From assembly GCA_964346495.1 (NCBI GenBank), contig CAYFUW010000010.1:1-34134 (forward strand): 34,134 nucleotides of DNA, read 5' to 3'. Position 1 is the stretch's first letter. Each line of letters opens with the position of its first letter. The notes under the pieces were generated by a model. The model did no database searches and was not told where the DNA came from. It saw nothing but the letters and a program-made list of their open reading frames with translations. Positions 1-7,856 of the stretch are shown piece after piece. This DNA comes from JBGZFC01 sp964346495 (GTDB lineage: Bacteria; Bacteroidota; Bacteroidia; Bacteroidales; Dysgonomonadaceae). The translations under genes were made by a program, and so were the position numbers.

Positions 1-83
1 CCTCTCTTTTGAAGCGAAAGCAAATGAGCATATTAGCAAATTTATAAATAAAAATAATGTTTTTTTAATCATAACAAGATTAT

Positions 84-2075
84 TTATTTTTTCTTCAAAA
101 CTACCATCTCACTGTTTTTAGTAGTCAAATGCTCCCAGAATTGTTTCAACATTCCATAACTAGTAGAAGAAAAAATTATTTCGTTTAGATTAAACTTGTA
201 ATTTAACTGAATTTTGTTGCCGTTTCCCGTTATTGCATAGTTAAATGCTCCTGCACCTTGATCTAGAGCAATTCTTGCAGATTTGGGTAACTCTTCAATT
301 ACATAATCTTCCGGTATTTCAATGGTTGAAATTATTTGGAACACCATGGGATATTTAAATTCAACAGGAAGTTTTCTTTCGGATTGTGTAAATGAATTTT
401 TTGTAATGTGAGGAATAATTAAAGGATTGATATAAATAAAATTTCCGCGCGACAAATCATCTTTTTTAATGAACATTGTTGATTTTACAGAAGTTGAAAG
501 GTTGTCATCGTGTCCTTCTGCAGAATATCTTATTACTTCAACATCATTATCATTTTCAAATTTTTCGATATACTCTGTTGAATCTTTCAAACTATACAGA
601 TGATTCTTTAAATCATAAGCCGGCAAATTTCTGTAGAAAGCATCTATTTCACACTCCAAAGAGCCGTCGGGATTAAGCCTTGCACTGTTGCTTATTACTA
701 TCTGATTTTGAGTAAGTTTTGTAAGATCTACCCATTTACCGTTTTCTTTTAAGTCAAAGGTACGTGCCTTATCAACCAACAGGTCTGAAGGGAGCATATT
801 TAATCCGCCGCGTGTAGCCGAGCCATCAAGATAATAAACAGTTCCATCTTTTGTTTCTGCAGCAACAATAAACGTTGTCAACTTGTCCAAAGATGGTACA
901 GTAAGAGGCAATCTTCCCTGAGATCGGCGTCTAAGCAAAACGGGATAGGATTTAATTCCTGCATTATTCAAGGCACTTATAATTAAGCCGTTTATTTGAA
1001 CATTGTTACCCACTCCATTCTTTAACGCATCTGAAGTGTTATCAAAAAAAGCATATTCGCCATTCCATCTAACTTTACCTTTTACATAATTGTATATTGC
1101 GGCAATCTTGTCGCTCTCATCTGAAATATTATCAAATTGCTGAACTTCATCATTCAAAGATGTCTTTTTTGTAAAATTTCTCACAAAATCGGTATGCGAT
1201 TGCAAAGTTTTATCAATATCTTCCCATGTCATTGAATAAGATTTGTAAAAACTTCCGGGAAATTTTGTGGCAGCCAATTCAAATGATACGCTTGACAAAT
1301 AATCTGTAACACTCCAAATATAATCATCGTCTTTCATTGCCGGTAAATTTTCCGCAGTCATTACTACAACTCGAGACGTATGCGGTACTCTCTCGGTTTT
1401 ACCACGCTGAGCAATACTAAATGCTTCGTTAATTTCTTTTTCTTCCACTTTTATGTGCTCATAACCTTTTGTATTGGTGTTATAAACAAAATATTCAGGT
1501 ATTACTACTTCATATCGGCTATAAACGACCGGTGCAGTTGTCCGCTGAAAGTACCATTCGGGTAATCTATTATAAAATGGCGATGTTTTTTTGTATCTAT
1601 ATTCAATAACAGACCCTGCTTTTACGTTTGGGATGGCGAATTTTATTTGATAAATGTTGTCATTGACTTTTTCTTCGAAAATGAATTTTTTATCGAGTTT
1701 GGTTTTTTCTATTTTTCCATTCTCCAGGTTATAAGACCATGCTTCTATGCCCGACACTCGCTCTTTAACCGATTCATACACATAATATTGCACATTAACG
1801 GTAGCAAGCTCTACTCCTTCTTGTTTCAGTATCTTTATTCTTTCTGCTATTTCTGTATTGAGGCTAAAATCGTCCGTAAAGTGAAAATAAGTATAAGCTT
1901 CCTCACCAAGAACAACAGCATTAGCTGACGAATCGTTTGCATAAGATTTCATTTCAAGCTCTTCCTTAGAAACTTTTCCAAACTTGAAGTTTTTCTGACA
2001 ATAAATTTCACTTTTGCTAAAAAAGAGAAAGATAAATGAAATAAAAAGTAACTTTAATAAAAAAGATGGTTTCAT
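84..2075 (-). CDS. DUF3857 / transglutaminase-like secreted protein
   Basis: This 663-aa protein starts with a hydrophobic signal-like stretch (about residues 7-26, ending near YCQ), so it is probably exported to the periplasm. Residues about 60-250 fit the DUF3857 domain, and about 320-440 look like a transglutaminase-core fold, the arrangement common in Bacteroidota. At the place where active transglutaminases carry the catalytic Cys (around residue 355) the sequence reads GVGNNVQINGL, with no Cys, and the usual His position near FIVAAE also lacks His; the Asp-like YLDGS segment remains. I infer a non-catalytic, perhaps substrate-binding, transglutaminase-like domain. The function of this family is not established. 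A TAnnTTTG box lies about 41 bp upstream, so it may be transcribed independently of the small gene before it. Family call is good; role unknown. Confidence 0.85.
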   Translation of the reverse strand: MKPSFLLKLLFISFIFLFFSKSEIYCQKNFKFGKVSKEELEMKSYANDSSANAVVLGEEAYTYFHFTDDFSLNTEIAERIKILKQEGVELATVNVQYYVYESVKERVSGIEAWSYNLENGKIEKTKLDKKFIFEEKVNDNIYQIKFAIPNVKAGSVIEYRYKKTSPFYNRLPEWYFQRTTAPVVYSRYEVVIPEYFVYNTNTKGYEHIKVEEKEINEAFSIAQRGKTERVPHTSRVVVMTAENLPAMKDDDYIWSVTDYLSSVSFELAATKFPGSFYKSYSMTWEDIDKTLQSHTDFVRNFTKKTSLNDEVQQFDNISDESDKIAAIYNYVKGKVRWNGEYAFFDNTSDALKNGVGNNVQINGLIISALNNAGIKSYPVLLRRRSQGRLPLTVPSLDKLTTFIVAAETKDGTVYYLDGSATRGGLNMLPSDLLVDKARTFDLKENGKWVDLTKLTQNQIVISNSARLNPDGSLECEIDAFYRNLPAYDLKNHLYSLKDSTEYIEKFENDNDVEVIRYSAEGHDDNLSTSVKSTMFIKKDDLSRGNFIYINPLIIPHITKNSFTQSERKLPVEFKYPMVFQIISTIEIPEDYVIEELPKSARIALDQGAGAFNYAITGNGNKIQLNYKFNLNEIIFSSTSYGMLKQFWEHLTTKNSEMVVLKKK

Positions 2076-2115
2076 ACAGATAATATTTTTTGATTGAATT
2101 TATTTGAAATTATCA

Positions 2116-2123
2116 CAAAGATA
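2116..2123 (-). promoter_or_regulatory. Bacteroidota -7 promoter box (TATCTTTG) for the DUF3857 gene
   Basis: The minus strand reads TATCTTTG, an exact match to TAnnTTTG, 41 bp before the ATG. No TTTG lies at the expected -33 distance, so this is a single-element match. Confidence 0.4.
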
Positions 2124-2164
2124 TGCTTGTTTTTTAATATAGAGTAAGTCTGTTTTTTTCACAT

Positions 2165-2578
2165 CTATTCCTTCACGATAGCCGGATTTCTACGCACAAG
2201 TTCCGACACCAAATCGTCGATATATTTTTCCGAAAGGCGTAGAGTCCAACTGCCTCTCAATTGCTCTCGAAAATAGACAATTGTCAATTTGCTTTTATCA
2301 GCATCTATTTTATAAGAGGTGATTTGCTGTACAGAAATTGGCTTTTGTGCTTTGGTTTTTACATAATGACGAAGTTCAAGTACATCGTTATCATGCAGTC
2401 TGACTTCTTTTATATGAATCATAATAATACCAATCCATAAAGGAATTTGAAAAAGTAATGGTTCAAAGTTTTTATCTTTTCCAAAATAGAACTTAACTAT
2501 AAAAACAATAAGCAAAACGGCAACAATGATAGTAAATATATTTTCGTTGCGCGAAACATGAATTTTGTATTTTTTCAT
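2165..2578 (-). CDS. Small two-helix membrane protein with a cytoplasmic C-terminal domain
   Basis: This 137-aa protein has two predicted membrane segments (about residues 13-31 and 41-57) followed by a soluble domain of about 75 residues rich in alternating hydrophobic and charged positions. That layout resembles bacterial PH-like membrane proteins, but I see no diagnostic motif and do not assign a family. It lies 89 bp upstream of the DUF3857 gene on the same strand and is divergent from the metallo-beta-lactamase-fold gene. A TACCTTTG box is present on its strand about 19 bp before the ATG. Function unknown. Confidence 0.6.
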   Translation of the reverse strand: MKKYKIHVSRNENIFTIIVAVLLIVFIVKFYFGKDKNFEPLLFQIPLWIGIIMIHIKEVRLHDNDVLELRHYVKTKAQKPISVQQITSYKIDADKSKLTIVYFREQLRGSWTLRLSEKYIDDLVSELVRRNPAIVKE

Positions 2579-2596
2579 AACGACAAGTTTATTTCA

Positions 2597-2604
2597 CAAA
2601 GGTA
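2597..2604 (-). promoter_or_regulatory. -7 promoter box (TACCTTTG) for the 137-aa membrane protein
   Basis: The minus strand shows TACCTTTG, an exact TAnnTTTG match, in the divergent intergenic region. No good -33 TTTG was seen. Confidence 0.4.
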
Positions 2605-2681
2605 AATTTTTTTATTCATTCACTAACCCACTTACGTAGTAAAAAATCCCAAATCGTAAATCCAATATCCCAAATTGTTGG

Positions 2682-2689
2682 TATCTTTG
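2682..2689 (+). promoter_or_regulatory. -7 promoter box (TATCTTTG) for the MBL-fold gene
   Basis: TATCTTTG ends only 8 bp before the ATG at 2698. If used, it would give an almost leaderless mRNA. No -33 TTTG is visible at the usual spacing. Confidence 0.5.
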
Positions 2690-2697
2690 CAAACAGT

Positions 2698-3525
2698 ATG
2701 CAATTAGACCTGTTTTCATCATATAAATTTACGTTTTTTAGTCTTAGTAGTGGAAGTTGTGGCAATAGTTACTATTTGGGCAACCATCACTACGGGATGC
2801 TTATCGATGCCGGATTGGGACCGCGCGTTATCAAAAAAAGATTGGCGGAACACGGAGTTGATTACTCTCATATTCAAGCTATTCTGGTTACACACGACCA
2901 TTTCGACCATATAAAATCGGCCGGATATCTGGCTGAAAAAATGAATATTCCCGTTTATGCCACAGAAGAGGTACATAAGGGAATCCGTAATTGTCCGCTT
3001 ATTAAAAATTCTATTGTTAAGCCAAATAAACGTGTTATAGAAAAAGAGAAATCGTTTCAAATTAGAGATTTCAGAATTACTCCGTTCGATGTACCGCACG
3101 ATAGTAACGATAACGTGGGTTATTTTTTCGAGTTTGGCAACCATAAAATGACACTAGCCACCGATGTAGGCTCAATCACCGATGAAGTTGCGCATTACAT
3201 AGGCAAAGCTCACCACCTGGTTATCGAGAGTAATTACGATGAAGAGATGTTACATAACGGGCGCTATCCTTATCAACTAAAACAGCGTATCAGCAACGGA
3301 ATAGGACATTTGAGCAATCGGGAAATAGCTGAATTTATAGCAAATAATTACACTCCACATCTGCGAAATATTTGGCTCTGCCATTTGAGCGGTGACAATA
3401 ACAATCCTGAGTTGGCATACAATACGATGAAGTCCGAACTCGAGAAAAAAGATATAATAATTGGCGAAGACGTTAATCTTGGCGTTTTCAAACGAAATGT
3501 TTTATCGGAAAAAATAAGTTTGTAA
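2698..3525 (+). CDS. Metallo-beta-lactamase-fold hydrolase (YycJ/WalJ-like)
   Basis: This 275-aa protein has the MBL zinc-binding motif THDHFDH (H66, H68, D70, H71), preceded by the SLSSGSCGNSYYLG opening typical of the YycJ/WalJ branch of MBL hydrolases, and later metal-ligand candidates at ATDVG and the C-terminal CHLSGDN segment. Homologues act as cytosolic metal-dependent hydrolases or nucleases linked to DNA repair and cell-wall regulation; the substrate here is unknown. The start at 2698 directly follows a TATCTTTG box, and no closer Met precedes the conserved fold. Its stop lies 2 bp before the first glycosyltransferase, so the four genes to 6378 probably form one operon. Confidence 0.88.
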   Translation: MQLDLFSSYKFTFFSLSSGSCGNSYYLGNHHYGMLIDAGLGPRVIKKRLAEHGVDYSHIQAILVTHDHFDHIKSAGYLAEKMNIPVYATEEVHKGIRNCPLIKNSIVKPNKRVIEKEKSFQIRDFRITPFDVPHDSNDNVGYFFEFGNHKMTLATDVGSITDEVAHYIGKAHHLVIESNYDEEMLHNGRYPYQLKQRISNGIGHLSNREIAEFIANNYTPHLRNIWLCHLSGDNNNPELAYNTMKSELEKKDIIIGEDVNLGVFKRNVLSEKISL

Positions 3526-3527
3526 TT

Positions 3528-4424
3528 ATGAAACCGGCACCAATATTACTTTTCACATATAATCGACCTTCGCACACGCGACAAACGTTAGAAGCATTGC
3601 TCAACAACGAACTTTGCAGCGAAAGCGAACTTTATATCTTCTCTGACGGATACAAAAACGACAGCGATAAAAAAGATGTTATGAAAGTGCGTGAATTGAT
3701 TCATTGTATCGATGGATTTAAAGATATTCATATAATTGAAAATGAGCACAATCTGGGATTGGCGAAAAACATTATCGAAGGTGTTACACGAGTTGTAAAC
3801 GAATATGGAAAAGTGATTGTGCTTGAAGATGATTTGATTACATCGCCCTACTTTCTTACCTTTATGAACGAAGCGTTGGAGAAATTTGAAAACGAAGAGA
3901 AAATCGGACATATTCAAGGCTACTGTTTTCCTTTGCCGCAACTGCCCAAAACGTTTCTTATAAAATGGACAGGCAGCTGGGGTTGGGCTACGTGGAAACG
4001 TGCATGGAAGCACTTCGATCCCGACGGACAGGCTCTGTTAAATGAGTTGAGAAAGCAAAACTTAACCAAAAAATTCGATTTCAATGGCAATTATCCTTTC
4101 ACCAGAATGTTGCAACGACAAGTGAACGGTGAAAACAATTCTTGGGCTATTCGCTGGAACGCATCGCTCTTTTTGAAAGATATTCTTTCACTAAATGCGG
4201 GAAGATCGTTGGTTAGAAATATCGGATTCGACGGAAGCGGTGTCCATAGTGGCAAAGATGAAGTTTTCCCGACAGATTTATATATGCAAAAACTCTCTAT
4301 CGATATTCCGCGAATCGAAGAGAACAGATCGGCACGCAAAGAAATTGCCAAATATTATGGAAGAACGAATTCCATTTGGGCAAAATTGAAAAGAAGAATT
4401 AATCGATATTTAAGAACGAGATAA
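3528..4424 (+). CDS. Glycosyltransferase, family 2-like (GT-A fold)
   Basis: This 298-aa protein begins with LLFTYNRPSHTRQTLEALL, typical of GT-A transferases, and has the acidic metal-binding motif LEDDLI (E100-D102). The segment TGSWGWATWKRAW further on is characteristic of a Bacteroidota glycosyltransferase group found in polysaccharide clusters. It would transfer a sugar from a nucleotide donor to a glycan precursor on the cytosolic side of the inner membrane. It is 2 bp after the MBL gene and 3 bp before the next glycosyltransferase. Donor and acceptor sugars cannot be told from the sequence. Confidence 0.85.
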   Translation: MKPAPILLFTYNRPSHTRQTLEALLNNELCSESELYIFSDGYKNDSDKKDVMKVRELIHCIDGFKDIHIIENEHNLGLAKNIIEGVTRVVNEYGKVIVLEDDLITSPYFLTFMNEALEKFENEEKIGHIQGYCFPLPQLPKTFLIKWTGSWGWATWKRAWKHFDPDGQALLNELRKQNLTKKFDFNGNYPFTRMLQRQVNGENNSWAIRWNASLFLKDILSLNAGRSLVRNIGFDGSGVHSGKDEVFPTDLYMQKLSIDIPRIEENRSARKEIAKYYGRTNSIWAKLKRRINRYLRTR

Positions 4425-4427
4425 AAC

Positions 4428-5657
4428 ATGAAAATCCTTATCGTCAACACATCCGATATTCACGGCGGAGCTGCAATTGCCACTTTCCGACTGATGAACG
4501 CGCTTAATGCCAGCGGCGAAAGTGCCAAAATGTTGGTGCGAGACAGGTTTTCGGACAATGAAAACGTGACTCAGATTGGCGGTAAATTGAAAAACAAGTT
4601 CAATTTTTATCTCGAACGCGGACAGATTTATTTTAAAAACCGATTTTCACGAGAAAACCTTTTCGATGTTTCCATTGCCAACACAGGTGTTTCCATAACG
4701 CAATTACCGGAATTTAAAGAAGCCGATGTTATTCATCTGCACTGGATTAATCAAGGAATGTTATCGGTTGAAGAAATCGGAAAAGTTCTTGCTTCAGGCA
4801 AAAAAGTGGTGTGGACAATGCACGATATGTGGGCTTTTACAGGAATTTGTCATCACGCAGGAACATGCAAAAAATACGAACAAGAATGTGGCTCGTGTCC
4901 TTATCTGATTGCGGCATCGGAAAACGATTTATCGAAACAGACTTTTCAAGAGAAACAAAAAGCCTATGCCAAAGGCAAAATAACATTTGTCGCTTGCAGT
5001 AACTGGCTGAAAGAGTTGGCAGAAAAAAGTCCGCTCACTTGTGGTCATTCGGTTGTTTCCATTGCAAACCCGATTGATACGAAAAAATATTATCCGAAAG
5101 ATAAAAATCAAGTTCGAAAAAGACTAAATCTGCCAACAGATAAGAAAATCGTGCTTTTCGCTGCCGTAAAAGCGTCCGACCCACGCAAAGGATTTGATTA
5201 TATGGTTGAAGCAAGTAAAATAATGGCACAACATCCCAACGAAATTCTCTTTCTTATTGCCGGAAATCATGGCGAAGAGATAGAAAAACAACTTGCTCTA
5301 CCCGCCCGAAGTTTAGGTTACGTTTCATCCAACGAAATGGCTGAAATTTACAACGCTTGCGACCTGTTTGTAACACCGTCGTTGCAGGAAAATCTACCTA
5401 ACACAATTATGGAAGCAATGGCTTGCGGAACGCCTTGCGTAGGATTCGATATAGGCGGAATTCCGGAAATGATTTCACACGGCAAAAACGGATATGTAGC
5501 GAAATATAAAGATGCCGACGACTTGGCTAACGGAATACTTTGGACTCTCTACAAAGCCGATGCTGAAACACTCTCGGCAAACGCACGTGAGAAAGTGTTG
5601 ACTGAATATGCACAAGAAAAGATAGCGACAAAATATATCGAACTTTACAATGCCTAA
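4428..5657 (+). CDS. Glycosyltransferase family 4 (GT-B fold), WcaC-like
   Basis: This 409-aa protein opens with MKILIVNTSDIHGGAAIATFR and carries WTMHDMWAFTGICHHAGTC, a Cys-rich stretch seen in WcaC-like GT4 enzymes. The C-terminal Rossmann domain has the EX7E nucleotide-sugar motif (E321 and E329 in LQENLPNTIMEAMACGTP). It probably acts in O-antigen or capsule synthesis with its neighbours. The 3' end overlaps the next gene by 8 bp, which suggests translational coupling. Substrate unknown. Confidence 0.9.
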   Translation: MKILIVNTSDIHGGAAIATFRLMNALNASGESAKMLVRDRFSDNENVTQIGGKLKNKFNFYLERGQIYFKNRFSRENLFDVSIANTGVSITQLPEFKEADVIHLHWINQGMLSVEEIGKVLASGKKVVWTMHDMWAFTGICHHAGTCKKYEQECGSCPYLIAASENDLSKQTFQEKQKAYAKGKITFVACSNWLKELAEKSPLTCGHSVVSIANPIDTKKYYPKDKNQVRKRLNLPTDKKIVLFAAVKASDPRKGFDYMVEASKIMAQHPNEILFLIAGNHGEEIEKQLALPARSLGYVSSNEMAEIYNACDLFVTPSLQENLPNTIMEAMACGTPCVGFDIGGIPEMISHGKNGYVAKYKDADDLANGILWTLYKADAETLSANAREKVLTEYAQEKIATKYIELYNA

Positions 5658-6378
5658 ACTATCTGTAATAACAGTAACTTACAACGCCGAAAAAACGTTG
5701 GAACGTACGCTGAAAAGTGTTCGTGAACAGTCGTATCCGCATATCGAACATGTGATTGTTGACGGAAAATCGAAAGACAAAACGGTTGATTTAATCCGCA
5801 AATATGACAACGAAAAAATGGTGTGGGTAAGCGAACCCGACAAAGGTCTGTACGATGCTATGAATAAAGCAGCTGCAATGGCTTCGGGCGATTACCTCTG
5901 TTTTTTAAATGCGGGAGATACTTTTTTCGCCGCCGATTCGGTAGAGAAAATGATGAACTCTTTTCCCGAAGTGGGATTACCCGATATTCTTTATGGCGAA
6001 ACAGCAATTGTTGACGACAACGGCAAATTTATGTTTATGCGTCGTTTGAAAGCACCCGAAAATCTCACTTGGAAAAGCTTCAAACAAGGGATGCTGGTGT
6101 GTCATCAGGCTTTTATCGTGAAACGCGAACTGTTTGAGCCGTACGATTTACAATATCGCTTTTCATCCGATTTCGATTGGGCAATAAAAATGATGAAAAG
6201 AGCAAAAACAATTCACAATACCCGACTCACGCTTATCAACTACCTGAACGAAGGCATAACTACCAAAAACCGAAAAGCCTCGCTTAAAGAGCGTTATCGG
6301 ATTATGACGAAACATTACGGGCAGATTTCAACATTTTTGCATCATATTTGGTTTGTAGTTAGAGCGATAATAAAATGA
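5650..6378 (+). CDS. Glycosyltransferase family 2, WcaA-like
   Basis: This 242-aa protein has the GT2 start KLSVITVTYNAEKTLERTL, the VDGKSKDKT nucleotide-binding segment, SEPDKGLYDAMNKA, and FLNAGDTF as the likely DxD-equivalent metal site. All are typical of WcaA-type GT2 enzymes in extracellular polysaccharide clusters. The ATG lies inside the 3' end of the GT4 gene (8-bp overlap). No flippase, polymerase or sugar-nucleotide synthesis gene lies in the window, so this is a small glycan-modifying cluster or one end of a scattered set. Confidence 0.9.
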   Translation: MPKLSVITVTYNAEKTLERTLKSVREQSYPHIEHVIVDGKSKDKTVDLIRKYDNEKMVWVSEPDKGLYDAMNKAAAMASGDYLCFLNAGDTFFAADSVEKMMNSFPEVGLPDILYGETAIVDDNGKFMFMRRLKAPENLTWKSFKQGMLVCHQAFIVKRELFEPYDLQYRFSSDFDWAIKMMKRAKTIHNTRLTLINYLNEGITTKNRKASLKERYRIMTKHYGQISTFLHHIWFVVRAIIK

Positions 6379-6418
6379 ATAACCGTAGATTCAATAAAAA
6401 AAGAATAATCTTTTTCAA

Positions 6419-6573
6419 AACCACATAGGTACATAGAAAATATATTTTATAGAAAAGGAAAAACTATTCAGGTGTTACATAGAAAAACTTGTTTTACACA
6501 TAGTAGCTATGCTACTATGACTATTGTATAGCTATTTACCTCTTTGTATTAAAAACTATGTTTCTATGTGGTT
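6419..6573. repeat. MITE-like inverted-repeat element built of ACATAG units
   Basis: The left end (6419-6440, AACCACATAGGTACATAGAA) and the reverse complement of the right end (6554-6573, AACCACATAGAAACATAGTT) match at 16 of 20 positions. The about 155-bp stretch between them is A+T rich, has further ACATAGAAAA copies, and holds a perfect 8-bp hairpin (6499-6506 with 6512-6519, loop CTATG). It has no coding potential and fills most of the 274-bp gap between the glycosyltransferases and the toxin-antitoxin pair. No target-site duplication is evident. Confidence 0.6.
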
Positions 6574-6605
6574 ATAAATTGAGTGAATAATGACATAAAA
6601 AAAAT

Positions 6606-6637
6606 TTTGGATAATAAATTTCAAAACCATATCTTTG
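6606..6637 (+). promoter_or_regulatory. Bacteroidota promoter for the toxin-antitoxin pair
   Basis: TTTG (6606-6609), a 20-bp spacer and TATCTTTG (6630-6637) match the full Bacteroidota consensus; the ATG of the next gene is 16 bp downstream. Confidence 0.75.
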
Positions 6638-6652
6638 TAAAAACAAGAAAAA

Positions 6653-6850
6653 ATGACAAAGGTTATCATTGAATTAAATACAAAGGGACCAACAGGGAAA
6701 CGAATTCTTAGGGAATTAAAAAACCATCCTAAAATTGCAAAAATCAATTATCCCCTACCCGAAGAATTGCAAGGAGAGAGACTTTATACAGTTGAAGAAG
6801 CTTTTGCCGATTTGCGCAAAAATGTAAAAAAACATTTTTCGGAAGAATGA
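6653..6850 (+). CDS. Putative antitoxin of a RelE/ParE-type module
   Basis: This 65-aa protein precedes and overlaps (ATGA, 6847-6850) a RelE/ParE-like toxin gene, the classic antitoxin-toxin order. The N-terminus MTKVIIELNTKGPTGKRIL has a short beta strand and a helix, as in small Bacteroidota antitoxins, and the C-terminus is helical and charged, suited to wrapping a toxin. I see no recognised DNA-binding domain, so autoregulation is uncertain. It has its own consensus promoter. The antitoxin call rests mainly on position and size. Confidence 0.65.
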   Translation: MTKVIIELNTKGPTGKRILRELKNHPKIAKINYPLPEELQGERLYTVEEAFADLRKNVKKHFSEE

Positions 6851-7155
6851 AAACATTTACGGTTGTCGTATCAGAAGAAGCAAAAAAAGATATTGACGAA
6901 TTATTTGAGTTTATAATAACCGAATATAAAAGCATTAATACCGCAGAAAAGTACATCGACGGATTAATATCTACAATAAAAGGACTCACAAATTATGCCG
7001 AAATTTATCAGATACAAAAAGGGGACTATTTTGAAAGGTTTGGCGATATTGATGTTAGACGTGTTAATTATAAAAAAATGGCTGTATTATACACAATTCA
7101 CAGCCAATATGTTGTAATTCGTAAAGTTATGCCACAGTCCCTCATCTTTGATTAA
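6847..7155 (+). CDS. RelE/ParE superfamily toxin
   Basis: This 102-aa protein has the ParE/RelE pattern: FTVVVSEEAKKDIDELFEFI at the start, a central helix pair, then DVRRVNYKKMAVLYTIHSQYVVIRKVM, matching the family's C-terminal beta sheet with basic residues. RelE members cleave mRNA on the ribosome and ParE members poison gyrase; the sequence does not decide between them. The start overlaps the antitoxin stop (ATGA). The next gene's ORF extends to within the toxin's end, but its likely ATG is 10 bp past the toxin stop. Confidence 0.75.
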   Translation: MKTFTVVVSEEAKKDIDELFEFIITEYKSINTAEKYIDGLISTIKGLTNYAEIYQIQKGDYFERFGDIDVRRVNYKKMAVLYTIHSQYVVIRKVMPQSLIFD

Positions 7156-7165
7156 ATTCAATTAC

Positions 7166-7699
7166 ATGAACCATCGAAAATTTACCGTTGAAGAACTCAA
7201 CCGCATCAGCATAGAAGAGTTTCAGGAAGCGAGAAAAATTCCCTTGATTGTTGTGCTCGATAACGTGCGCAGCTTGAATAATATCGGTTCTGTTTTTCGC
7301 ACAAGCGATGCGTTCCGCGTGGAAGAGATTTTCTTATGCGGAATCACAGCCACACCACCCAATGTAGAAATCCATAAAACCGCTCTCGGTGCAGAAGATT
7401 CGGTAAAATGGCGATATTTCGATGAAACACATTCGGCAGTCAATGAGTTAAAAGCCAAAGACTACACCGTTTTTTCCATTGAGCAAGCCGAAAACAGCAT
7501 TTCGTTAGAATCAATTCAGTTAGAAAAAAACAAAAAATATGCCGTTATTTTAGGACACGAAGTTCACGGAGTGCAACAATCGGTAATTGACGCATCCGAC
7601 GGATGTATCGAAATTCCGCAATATGGTACAAAACACTCTCTCAATGTTTCGGTTACGGCAGGGATTGTAATTTGGGATTTTTTCAAACAACTCAAATAA
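7166..7699 (+). CDS. SpoU/TrmH-family RNA 2'-O-methyltransferase
   Basis: This 177-aa SPOUT protein shows the three SpoU motifs: NVRSLNNIGSVFRTSDAF (motif 1, with the catalytic Arg region), VILGHEVHGV (motif 2) and IEIPQYGTKHSLNVSVTAG (motif 3, in the trefoil knot). It would methylate a ribose 2'-OH in tRNA or rRNA with S-adenosylmethionine. I place the start at the ATG at 7166 (MNHRKFTVEEL), not at the upstream in-frame TTG at 7148, which would overlap the toxin gene. It lacks the N-terminal substrate-binding domain of RlmB-type enzymes. The target nucleotide is unknown. Confidence 0.88.
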   Translation: MNHRKFTVEELNRISIEEFQEARKIPLIVVLDNVRSLNNIGSVFRTSDAFRVEEIFLCGITATPPNVEIHKTALGAEDSVKWRYFDETHSAVNELKAKDYTVFSIEQAENSISLESIQLEKNKKYAVILGHEVHGVQQSVIDASDGCIEIPQYGTKHSLNVSVTAGIVIWDFFKQLK

Positions 7700-7856
7700 G
7701 TATTTAGTCAATTTTTAGCGAAAATATAACAAACAACATCATATCCATAAAAACTGAAAATCAAATGAGATATTTAGCCATTTTCTCAACTTTTTTTCGT
7801 TAATTTGTAGATAATTCGATTATTAACTCGAACAACTTAAAAACACTATATTTATC

